A stretch of 64,000 bases of DNA from an uncultured Solobacterium sp. (lineage in GTDB: Bacteria; Bacillota_I; Bacilli_A; Erysipelotrichales; Erysipelotrichaceae), in contig URYK01000010.1 in assembly GCA_900552125.1 (NCBI GenBank), positions 1 to 64,000 of the forward strand, in the 5' to 3' direction. Of the stretch, positions 24,755-34,000 are shown piece by piece (positions within the stretch are counted from its first letter, which is position 1; every line of letters starts with the position of its first letter). A program made the translations under genes and the position numbers. The notes beneath the pieces were generated by a model that saw nothing but the letters and a program-made list of their open reading frames with translations, made no database searches and was not told the origin of the DNA.

Positions 24755-25942
24755 ATGGATAATGTTTTACATATAACGTTATTTCAAAAATTTTCAGTTA
24801 CATATCAAGGGATATATGTTAGTAGTCCAGATTTTAAATCAGATCGTTTAGTTAGATTGATGGCGTATTTTGTGATTAATCATAAACGTGCTATACCTTC
24901 TAGCGAATTGGTAGATTATATCTGGAATTATGAAAGTATAGAGAATCCAATTGGTGCTTTGAAGAATTTAATATATCGATTACGTACGTTTTTAAAGAAT
25001 CAGTTTTCTATTACGGATTTAATTGTGACTGGTAAGGGAACGTATAGTTTAAATCAAAACTATGTGTTTGATATTGATGCGGAAACTTTTGAGGAATATC
25101 ATCGTAAACTTTCACATGATGATAGTTTAGAAAACTTTGAAAAACTATTCAGTTTATATCGGGGAAAGTATTTTAATGAATTTAAGGGAGACCATGGAGT
25201 AATAATGAAATCTGAATATTATCATTCTTTGCTAATTGAGGATGTAGTTAAATGTTCAGAAATTTTGGAGAAAAATCATAATTATGAATTAATGGAGGAG
25301 CTTTCTAGAAAGGCTATTGAACTAGATAATACTGAGGAGAAGTTCCATGAAATATTAATTCGTTCTTTATACTTTCAGAAGAAGTATAAAAGTGCACAAG
25401 AAGTTTATAAATATACAATGGACTTGTTGTATCATACTATTGGAGTTAAACCATCAGATTCTATGAAAGAATTATATGATATGATCCAGAAAGAAAGTCA
25501 TGATACCAATATGAAATTAGCAGATTTACAAAAAGAATTTGCTCAAAATTCTCCAACTAGTGCTTTCTTGTGTGATTATGGGGTGTTTAAAGAGATTTAC
25601 GCAATGGAATCACGTTTAATAGGTAGATGGGGAATTCCTGTTCATGTATGTCTTATTACGCTTACAGAGCATACTAATGATACACCAGATGAAGAACTTG
25701 AAAAAATCATGATAAGGATACAAAAGGCTTTGTCTTCAGGCTTACGTATAGGAGATGTTATTTCTAGGTTGAGTAATAATCAGTTTATTGTCTTATTACT
25801 AAATTGTAAAAGAGAAGATTGTACCATGGTGTTTGATCGTGTACTGAGAAAAGTACAATATTCTTTGAATAATAAGAAGTTCTTCATTGATGTTGATGTG
25901 GAAGAAGTAATGCCACAAGAGAAAGTATTAAACATGAATTAG
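24755..25942 (+). CDS. SARP-like transcriptional activator with a C-terminal degenerate GGDEF-like domain
   Basis: 395 aa. Residues about 1-100 form an OmpR-type winged helix (SSELVDYIWNYE, LKNLIYRLRTFLKN). Residues about 105-245 are a bacterial transcriptional activator (BTAD) helical domain (YHSLLIEDVVKCSEILE...). The last 120 residues resemble a GGDEF fold, but the signature reads LSNNQF, so cyclase activity is unlikely. The same degenerate module ends the GGDEF protein at 58292. It lies at the end of the fibre locus, whose promoters carry SARP-style repeats; it is the obvious local activator. Confidence 0.82.
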   Translation: MDNVLHITLFQKFSVTYQGIYVSSPDFKSDRLVRLMAYFVINHKRAIPSSELVDYIWNYESIENPIGALKNLIYRLRTFLKNQFSITDLIVTGKGTYSLNQNYVFDIDAETFEEYHRKLSHDDSLENFEKLFSLYRGKYFNEFKGDHGVIMKSEYYHSLLIEDVVKCSEILEKNHNYELMEELSRKAIELDNTEEKFHEILIRSLYFQKKYKSAQEVYKYTMDLLYHTIGVKPSDSMKELYDMIQKESHDTNMKLADLQKEFAQNSPTSAFLCDYGVFKEIYAMESRLIGRWGIPVHVCLITLTEHTNDTPDEELEKIMIRIQKALSSGLRIGDVISRLSNNQFIVLLLNCKREDCTMVFDRVLRKVQYSLNNKKFFIDVDVEEVMPQEKVLNMN

Positions 25943-25997
25943 TATATCATTTTATTAAAGTATAAGAGATTATTTATATTATCTTGTCTTTCTTGGT

Positions 25998-26036
25998 GGA
26001 CAGAATTGCTGAGTTGTTGGGGTTCTGTCCTTTTTA
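25998..26036 (+). terminator. Intrinsic terminator of the fibre locus
   Basis: GGACAGAA (25998-26005) pairs with TTCTGTCC (26023-26030), followed by five T. Confidence 0.85.
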
Positions 26037-26135
26037 ATTTTATTGTTAAATATGTTATAATTATGTAGGAGATATATTAGTATCATTTTTAGTTAAATTA
26101 ATTTATACATACTGGTAAAAAATTTTTATAAATGT

Positions 26136-26256
26136 TATACTTAAAAAGCATTGTGTATTGCCTAAGAAAGTAACGGCTCCAGCTTAATAATGTTACCGAG
26201 GTGTATTATTTGGATGTAAAAGTTGTCATTTTATGCACCTTTATGGTGTTTTTTTA
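26136..26256 (+). ncRNA. Candidate leader/attenuator RNA upstream of the ImmA-like gene
   Basis: TATACT (26136-26141) would start an RNA near 26148 that ends at GCACC-TTTAT-GGTGT plus T7 (26235-26255). AGGTG at 26199-26203 can pair with CACCT of the terminator stem, giving a mutually exclusive alternative. GTAAC (26170-26174) and GTTAC (26191-26195) can form a further helix. No known riboswitch class is recognised. Confidence 0.4.
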
Positions 26257-26289
26257 ATCTATAATTTGAAGAAAAGCATCACTTTCTAA

Positions 26290-26317
26290 TATCAAATATA
26301 TTAGCTTATATTTGATA
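26290..26317. promoter_or_regulatory. 11-bp perfect inverted repeat before the ImmA-like gene
   Basis: TATCAAATATA, spacer TTAGCT, TATATTTGATA, ending 26 nt before the ATG. Its position suits a repressor operator or a 5' UTR hairpin. Confidence 0.55.
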
Positions 26318-26343
26318 CGATAGTGATGGAAAGGATGATGATT

Positions 26344-27018
26344 ATGTGTGTGGAAGTAAAGAGAATTAAAGAAGAATACCAATATGATTTTTCTAGTCTA
26401 TTGATTAATGAGAAAACAGGTATTGAAGCTAAAAACAAAATTAATACGAGATTAGAAGAAATGGCAGAAACTTTATTGAATAATATTTTGGATAATAAAA
26501 ACTATAAAATTGAAGCTATTAAAGATAATGCTGTCGCAATTCCAATTATTGGTATATCTAATCATTTTGGCTTTTTAAATTACGATACAGATTTTGATTC
26601 TTTTGCGGATGGAAAGTATAAAAATGCATCTGGTTTAATTATTATTAGTAACGAGATGAATGAAATACTTGGAAGTGATAAGGTTCTGTTGTTAAGTGAT
26701 AAAGAAACATTAGAACATTCAAGATTTACAATTGCTCATGAATTAGGACATTATTTGTTTGATTTCAATGAGAAAAAAGATTATCAATTTATAAATTTTT
26801 ATAGAACGGAAGATACTTTTAAAAATAGTAAAGAAATACGGGCTAGTCGTTTTGCGGCTGCATTGTTAATGCCAAAAGGAAAGTTTATTGAAGAATATAA
26901 TAAGGTAAAGGAGTCAGTATATTATGATAGAGTAAATATTTTAGCAAAGATTTTCATCGTGTCACCAACTGCTATTGATTTAAGAATAAAGGAACTAAAA
27001 GAACTGAATTTAATATGA
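26344..27018 (+). CDS. ImmA/IrrE-family metallopeptidase
   Basis: 224 aa from ATG 26344, chosen because AAAGG (26330-26334) is 9 nt upstream. The zinc motif HELGH is at about residue 139 with FTIA before it, and EIRASRFAAALLMP follows with the third ligand region, as in ImmA/IrrE proteins that cleave XRE-type repressors. No XRE gene is adjacent, unlike most ImmA pairs. It overlaps the next gene by 4 nt. Confidence 0.85.
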   Translation: MCVEVKRIKEEYQYDFSSLLINEKTGIEAKNKINTRLEEMAETLLNNILDNKNYKIEAIKDNAVAIPIIGISNHFGFLNYDTDFDSFADGKYKNASGLIIISNEMNEILGSDKVLLLSDKETLEHSRFTIAHELGHYLFDFNEKKDYQFINFYRTEDTFKNSKEIRASRFAAALLMPKGKFIEEYNKVKESVYYDRVNILAKIFIVSPTAIDLRIKELKELNLI

Positions 27019-27461
27019 GTGAAAACAGTTCAGATAGTAATAAAAATACTAATTTAGTTGGTGATATCGCAAAAGCTGTTAAAACACATATTGGTACAGA
27101 TAATGACCTTCAAGATGAACGTAAGAAGCGAGAACAGAACTATTCTCAATTAATCTCAGTTTATACTGATTTTATTGGTAAGACGATTAAGTTTAAAAAT
27201 AGAGCTAGGTCGTTTACTTTTTGGCTTTTCTTTAGTTTATTAATCCTAATTATTCTCTTTACTATCATAGTATTTTATATTGTGATTAGTAAAAATAAGG
27301 CTGATATAGGAAGTTATGTAATAGTAATTAGTACTATAGTAACTTTTGTTTCTACAATTATTGTTATTCCTCAAAAAATGGTTGAATTTATCTTTAACAA
27401 AGATGAAGATAAATATATTGTAGAACTTATAAAAAACACGCAGAACTTTGATAAATCATAG
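27015..27461 (+). CDS. Hypothetical two-helix membrane protein (148 aa)
   Basis: The N-terminal 60 residues are hydrophilic. Two membrane helices follow (FTFWLFFSLLILIILFTIIV and IVISTIVTFVSTIIVI), then a charged tail. The start overlaps the ImmA stop, so the two are translated together. It may be a membrane partner or substrate of the peptidase; that is inference. No family is recognised. Confidence 0.7.
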   Translation: MSENSSDSNKNTNLVGDIAKAVKTHIGTDNDLQDERKKREQNYSQLISVYTDFIGKTIKFKNRARSFTFWLFFSLLILIILFTIIVFYIVISKNKADIGSYVIVISTIVTFVSTIIVIPQKMVEFIFNKDEDKYIVELIKNTQNFDKS

Positions 27462-27470
27462 TATACATTT

Positions 27471-27498
27471 GACCTCTCGTAACGGATGAGGTCTTTTT
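27471..27498 (+). terminator. Intrinsic terminator
   Basis: GACCTC (27471-27476) pairs with GAGGTC (27488-27493), then five T. Confidence 0.8.
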
Positions 27499-27606
27499 CT
27501 AATTATGGGATTTATAGTTTCTAAATTGATTATTTCAGCTAAAAATAAATCAAGATTAATAGTACTGTCCAAATCGATTTTAAGAAAGTTTACATATAAC
27601 ATATAT

Positions 27607-28919
27607 CTAAATAGTTTTTATATGAGTATTCTTTGATTCTTTGAACTCTTTTATATGGTAAAGTCTATCTAGATTTTTATTTGCTAGGTTAGGCTGTAAT
27701 TGATTTGCAATCTTTAATTGTTTCTCACTTTCATTAAAGTAAGAAATTGAAAGTTCAGGATTATCTTCTAATAAATATAGGTAGGAGTAGCTCCATCCCA
27801 GTTTGTTATAAAAATCATTTTGTTTTGTTGAAAAACTCATACCAGAGTTTAATATAGTATTTATCTCTTTTAGTTTGTTTTCTATATATGTTTTTTCAGA
27901 AATACTGATATTTTTAAATGTATATGTGTTATTAGACTCTAAAATTAATTGTTTAGTTATTTGTTTTAGTAGTAAGCTAGCTAAACATAGATAAGACTTA
28001 TATTCTTTTGGATTCTTACCTATAGATGTGCGATATGCTTCTTCTGCTTGTTCAAATTAGAAATAACACCAAAATTCCTATATGCTTTTGAATTGGCGTA
28101 TTGACTTCTAATGCTTAAAAGAGAATATTTATAGGCCAACACACTGTATTCATCATAATGTTCATCATTAAAGTCCATTAAAAATATATAAGAAGTAGCA
28201 ATTGTATTATAGTGTTTAGCTATACAATAAGGATCGTTAATTAATAATTCTTTTCTTTTGATTAGATAATCTATAGAAACTAATATATCCAATTCTTTAA
28301 TATAGTTTTCTTTTGATTTTTGTTCATCTCTATGATGTGTTCGATAATAATTTCCCATAAAATAATAGAAATCACTTTCTCTAATTTGAAGATAAAATGA
28401 GAACCAAGGATTACTTTTTGATGTTTCATAGGATTCATTATTAAAGTGGTTCTTACACTGCTCTAAGATTAGTAGACCTTCTTTACAATATTTTAGTGAC
28501 TCTGCTGGATCATCCTGTTCATCAGCTTTATATGCTTCATAATACATTTTTTCAACTTGAGTTAGATATCCTAGGATTTCAAAGGTTGTCATAGTAGTAT
28601 TATCATGACAAAGAGCTTTGAACGGTTTATACCATGTATTATTAATATTTAAGTTAGATTCAAATATACTTATTCTTTCTTCTAAAATATTTTCTTTTAG
28701 AGCTTTTTGTTGCTTACTCATATTTGTTAGGTCATTCTTTAATACCTGTATAAGATTATCTGCGGCAGATAATTTTTCTGTAAATTCATCAACGCTTTTT
28801 TCATAATCTCTTTTTTTGTCTTCTACTTCTCTTTTAAGTGACTCAAATTCATTTTTTTCTATAACATTGTATATATTAAGTCCAAGCCATGTAGATATAG
28901 CTATGCTGAATAGTGTCAT
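27607..28919 (-). pseudogene. Membrane-anchored coiled-coil/TPR-like protein, frameshifted
   Basis: The first part (28919-28020) encodes an N-terminal membrane segment, a coiled coil (residues about 22-85) and helical TPR-like repeats, then runs off in NLNKQKKHIAHL. Adding one base near 28051-28056 joins it to a second frame reading NLEQAEEAYRTSIGKNPKEY, which is open to the stop at 27607. The original protein would be about 436 aa, with a TPR hairpin crossing the break. Either the gene is decayed or the base is a sequencing error. The partner upstream is a 38-aa membrane peptide. Confidence 0.7.
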
Positions 28920-28931
28920 AATGTAATTTAA

Positions 28932-29048
28932 TCACTCATCTGTTATGTTCGCACCACCTTTTTGTGAATAAAGTAGATATACTAAAACTAACATCATTAA
29001 AAGTTCAACTAGTAATAATAAAGCGATAATTCTTTTTTTCATTTTCAT
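28932..29048 (-). CDS. Small single-pass membrane protein (38 aa)
   Basis: ATG at 29048 follows GAGGGAGAG. The sequence is MKMKKR, then a hydrophobic run of about 20 residues rich in Leu/Met, then YSQKGGANITDE. It ends 12 nt before the TPR-like gene and is probably in its operon. No family is recognised. Confidence 0.6.
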   Translation of the reverse strand: MKMKKRIIALLLLVELLMMLVLVYLLYSQKGGANITDE

Positions 29049-29117
29049 CTCTCCCTCATATAAATAAATTATACAAAATCGATGAATTGGCAACAATCAT
29101 ATATTTATATTATTAAT

Positions 29118-29169
29118 TAAAAACGCTTACAATTATTCACTTTACCTAGTTTTCTTAGAATTGTATAAT
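29118..29169 (+). promoter_or_regulatory. cre-like site and promoter of the PRD regulator gene
   Basis: TAAAAACGCTTACA (29118-29131) matches the CcpA cre consensus in 13 of 14 positions. TTTACC (29141-29146), 17 nt and TATAAT (29164-29169) form the promoter. The cre lies upstream of -35. Confidence 0.5.
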
Positions 29170-29198
29170 ATAAGTATAATTATTAGGCAGGTAATATA

Positions 29199-30992
29199 AT
29201 GAGGAAAATGACGGTAAGGATGAAACAAGTGATAGATAGTATCTTATCTAATGATTGTCCTACTATTAGTAGTCTATCACTGGAATTAAATATGAAACAA
29301 AGGCAGATTCGTTATTATTTGGATCTGATTAATCAGTATGTAAATGAGGATATTGTTTATATGGATCATAAGGGTGGGATTCATATAAAGGATATGGACT
29401 TACTGAGGGAGATAAGTAATAATAAAGAGTTTACTTTGTCTAAAGAAGATCGTATGAAGTGCATTCATATATTAATAGCGTTCAGCTTATCTAAATTAAA
29501 TCTTAGTTTCTTATCTAAAATAATGAATGTGAATCGTACTACTGTAAAGAATGATTTAAAGGTAGTAGAGAAGCAATTATTGGAATATAACATGCAGTTA
29601 TCCTATGATAAAAAGTTTATATTACATGGAAATGAATCGGATATATTTAAATATCGTGTATTTTGTATACAACGACTTTTTGACTTTTATGAGTTAAGTA
29701 CTATTTATAATTTTAAACAGTTTGAAGGTATTGAATTATTTAGTGTTGATAGAAGAAATGAAATGCATAAATTGGAAACCTGGATTATTCAATTTGTATC
29801 TAAACTTAATGATGTGGTGAAAGGACAAAGGCTTATTAATCTGTCTCATGCGATATTAACATTGTTGTATTATTGCAGATATGATATTGAATTACCAGAT
29901 ATTCAATATCAGCTTCCTGAAGCTTATATGAATCAATATGATGATTTTATTAAGATGTTGGAAGATAGATGTAATATTACATTAAGTGATAAACAAAAGA
30001 TTTACTTTGATTCTATTATTTCATATATGTATAATACGTTAGATAATGATGAACAGAAGGATATAAGAAATCATGCGATTTTATTTGTGTATAATCTAAT
30101 ATCTTATATTGAGAGTAAGACTGATTATTGTCTACATGAAGATATAGATTTATTAAATGCATTGTATCAGCATATGATGTTAACATTTACAGATAAAACA
30201 AATGCGTATATATCTTTAGAATTTAAGGATAATTTTGCTTTATCTCATGAGATAGAAACATTAATTAAAGAATATTGTTATCATTATCAGAAAGATTTAG
30301 ATGAACAAGAGATTCTCTTTATTCAATTCCATATTGAGAATGCTTTACGCAATCAGAGACAATCATTTAAGAAACAGGTATTATTAGTATCCTCGGCATC
30401 TAAATATGTCATAGAAGCATTGTGTCATGATTTAGAAAGAACTTATAATATAAATATAGTACGTCAGATCACTTCTTATGAATTGGATATTGATATATTT
30501 CAATATGATGCGATATTATTTACAGAAGATATACCATCTTATTTACGCTATTATCCTCAGATCGTAAAAATTAATCTAACACTAACAAAAGAAGATTACG
30601 ATAAGTTAGATAATATTCCATTTGAACTTAAACGTCATAAAATTGATATGAAACAAATGGAATATGCATTAAATTTCCTGAATGTAGATGACAAAAAGAG
30701 AACATTACATATAGTCAAAGACTTTCTACAAGAAGAAAATATAGGAGTATATGATTATACAAATGCTTTAAGTAAATTCCAGATTTCTTATCTAGATGAT
30801 AAAGAGGATATAGACTATCCTATACAAGTTAATGGATTTGTGAATATAGGATTCTGTATACATAATTTAGAAGAAAATAGTCTAGACATTTCTACCGTGA
30901 ATAATCAAGAATACATTGTTTTAAAGAGTAAAGATGTAGGATTATTGATACAGGGACTATTAGAAATATCTTTGAAATACCACCATTTATAG
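29199..30992 (+). CDS. PRD/Mga-type transcriptional regulator
   Basis: 597 aa. The N-terminus has two helix-turn-helix segments (about residues 10-60 and 85-140; LSFLSKIMNVNRTTVKNDL). A PRD-like helical region with His residues follows (about 160-390). Residues about 400-480 look like a PTS EIIB-type fold (VLLVSSASKYVIEAL). Such proteins sense sugar flux through PTS phosphorylation, but no PTS gene is nearby. The next gene is a giant surface protein, the probable target. A cre-like box lies upstream. Confidence 0.82.
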   Translation: MRKMTVRMKQVIDSILSNDCPTISSLSLELNMKQRQIRYYLDLINQYVNEDIVYMDHKGGIHIKDMDLLREISNNKEFTLSKEDRMKCIHILIAFSLSKLNLSFLSKIMNVNRTTVKNDLKVVEKQLLEYNMQLSYDKKFILHGNESDIFKYRVFCIQRLFDFYELSTIYNFKQFEGIELFSVDRRNEMHKLETWIIQFVSKLNDVVKGQRLINLSHAILTLLYYCRYDIELPDIQYQLPEAYMNQYDDFIKMLEDRCNITLSDKQKIYFDSIISYMYNTLDNDEQKDIRNHAILFVYNLISYIESKTDYCLHEDIDLLNALYQHMMLTFTDKTNAYISLEFKDNFALSHEIETLIKEYCYHYQKDLDEQEILFIQFHIENALRNQRQSFKKQVLLVSSASKYVIEALCHDLERTYNINIVRQITSYELDIDIFQYDAILFTEDIPSYLRYYPQIVKINLTLTKEDYDKLDNIPFELKRHKIDMKQMEYALNFLNVDDKKRTLHIVKDFLQEENIGVYDYTNALSKFQISYLDDKEDIDYPIQVNGFVNIGFCIHNLEENSLDISTVNNQEYIVLKSKDVGLLIQGLLEISLKYHHL

Positions 30993-31004
30993 GGTGGTAT
31001 TTTT
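30975..31004 (+). terminator. Intrinsic terminator overlapping the end of the regulator gene
   Basis: AAATACCACC (30975-30984) pairs with GGTGGTATTT (30993-31002). The stop codon lies in the loop. Confidence 0.8.
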
Positions 31005-31088
31005 GTAAAATAAATTACAATTATTCTAAATTGTTAAGCCTTTTCTTAATTGATATGATATAAGTAGGAATACAAGGAGGAAAAGGCA

Positions 31089-34000
31089 ATGAAAGGCAAA
31101 ACAAAAAGGGTAATTAGAAGCATTGGTAAGAAGATTCTTGCCATATGCACGAGTGCCGTATTAGCGTTTACTACTGTCATGAGTACAATGCCAACGCTAA
31201 TACATGCTAACGACGATGAAGTAAAAATTGCTAGAGATGAAGTAAGTAATATTACTGTAAAATCCATTGCAGATTTTGATCAAAATTCTTCCATAGATTA
31301 TTTAATGGATAATGATGTCGATACATTTATGGATTCAAACTACAATAATCATAATAATGAGAATTTACAGTGGTATCAGTTTGAACTGAATGAAGAGGTT
31401 AATGTAAGTAGAGTTCGTATACATCCACGTAAAGGGATAGATTATGGACGACCTAATTCTTATAAAATTTATGCTGGAACAGATGCAGATAATTTAGGTC
31501 TTATAACTGAAGGAAGTATTGATCCGACAGTTGAAGATTGGACAGATATTGCATTTGAACCAGTAACAGCTCGTTTTGTGAAAGTAGAACTTACTACACC
31601 TGAGAATAACTTTAATGAACATCATGTTATCACTGCTGCAGAAGTAGAGTTATACAAAACAGAAATAGATACAGAACCATCTGTAGAAGAAGTATATGTA
31701 ACTGAAGGTTATCAGGATGCCGATGGCTATGTTTATTTAAAATTAAATGGGAAACCAGAGAAAATTACAAGTGTAGGTTTTGTTATTACTGAGATTGATG
31801 GTGAATATTATGCAGTAAGTAATAAACCATTATCAGCTCTTACGTATGATGATATTTGTCTTGCAGGATCTACTGATAAAAGAATTTGGAGTTATTTCTA
31901 TGTAAATGAAGATGGAACAGTAGATGTATGTAGTGAATATAATCTACAAGATCCTACTATTTATGTTAAAGTAGGGGATGAAATAGTTAATATTAATACT
32001 AAAGAAGATTACAGCATAACAATACCAGAAACATTTACAGATGTTCCTTATGTGCATGTAGAAAGCGTTGATATAAGTGAAGTAACTGTAAGACATGCAA
32101 TACCTTCTGAAGATGTACTAGATATCGAAGTTACAGGTAATCATCAAAGTGTAGATATTCCACTAATTAATAAGAGTGCGCAAGAACCTAAATCAGGACT
32201 TTTTGCATTATCATTTCACTATGCTTCAAATGGCTCAAAGTATTTTGAAGTTACTGTAAACTACGATGATTCTTGTGTTGAAGCTAGAACAACGTTAGAT
32301 AATACAATTAAAGAAGCAGAAGCATTGAATGAAACAGACTATACAGCAAAATCTTGGAAAACTTTACAAGATGCAGTTACAGCTGGAAAAGAAGTAGCTG
32401 ATAATAATATCGCGACGAAAGAAGTAATTACAAATGCTACTGATACTATTGATTTCGCAATACAAAATCTTGTAGAGGAAGTTAAAGTAGATAAAACAGA
32501 ATTAAATAAATTGATTGAACAATGTCAGGAATTTAAAAGTGATCATGAAACCTTTGAGATATTAGAAAACACATTAAAAGAAGCAATAGACATTAATGAT
32601 TCAACTACAGCAACACAAGAAGAAGTAGATAATATTGTGATTAATCTAGAAGCACATTACTATTTAGTTAAAGTTGCGGAATTAAATTCTGAATATGATT
32701 ATGACATATTTGATTATTCATCATATAAGACGGAAACAGTTACTCCTGTAATTAGAATGCTTGGAATAACAAGAAATAGAACAAATGTGAATTATTCAGA
32801 GAACGCTGAAAACAAAGGTCAGATGAAAGGCTGGTATGAAGAATATCAAAAAGCTATAAAAGGTTTACAAAAAGCAACAGATACAGATAAATTTATCGGA
32901 TTTAATCCAGAAAGTGATTCTAGCAGTGAATATCAAGGGAATTTCTCTATCATTAGTGAAGAAAATGTAGAAGGAAAGATTAAAATTACTGTGCGTTTTG
33001 ATAATGATGGTCAACATCCTATTTATGGAGAAAGTAGACCAAATGCTAATGGTGAGACAGATTATAAAGGATTTTCTTCAAGTGATATGGCAAAACTTAA
33101 AGCTACTGTTTATGTTTGGAATGAGAACTTTGGATTTGTTTCCTCATCAGGATTCGATGAATATCAAAAATTAGACGGGGAAAACAATTATTCTGATGGA
33201 TTCATTGCAACAAAGGTAATAGATAATGATAAAGCTAAATATATTACATTACGCTATTACAAAGATAGTTTTGATGATACTCAATCACCTTGGTATTATA
33301 AACTTAATGAAGCTGTAGATTCATCTAAATTACAAGCGCTATATGATAAATATAAAGATTATAAGAGCGATAGCGCATGGTATGAACAAAAGTTTATTGA
33401 TAAATTAGAAAAAGCCAAAAATGTATTAGATAATCCTAATGCAACACAGAAAGAAATAGATACTGCATATAATGATTTGGATAAAGCATATTGGCTATGT
33501 GAATTTGGTGAGGTACAGAAAAAATTCAAGTTTAAAAATAATAACTTTGATTATTCTTCTTATACAACAGAATCTATTATTCCACTTTATAAAGTGTATG
33601 AAGATACAAATAATTATAATTGGAATACGGATATAGAATTAATCAAAGAAGCAATTACTAATTTTAAAGAAGCAGAAAAGAATCTTGTGCAAACTTCCGA
33701 AGTAAATATTATGCGAGGTTTAACAGAAGATGGTATTAATATTGATAATAGAGGAACATTTACTGTTGAACAGACAGATGTATTTAAAGAAAATGGAGTA
33801 ACAAAGGTTAAATTACATGTAGAATATTATAATACAGGAATTGACCCAATTACAGGAGAAGATGAAGGTAAGTTCAGTACTTCTGATATGAGAACATATG
33901 CAGAGAATTTGAATTATCGCTATAAAACAATAAGTGGTGCTAGAGGAACTAAACCAATTCTTGATGAAGATGTAGTTTATCTTGATGATAAAACATCTTA

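Noticed and set aside
26344..27461. ImmA plus membrane protein as a phage or ICE remnant
   Set aside because: No integrase, repressor, attachment repeats or other phage/ICE genes are nearby.
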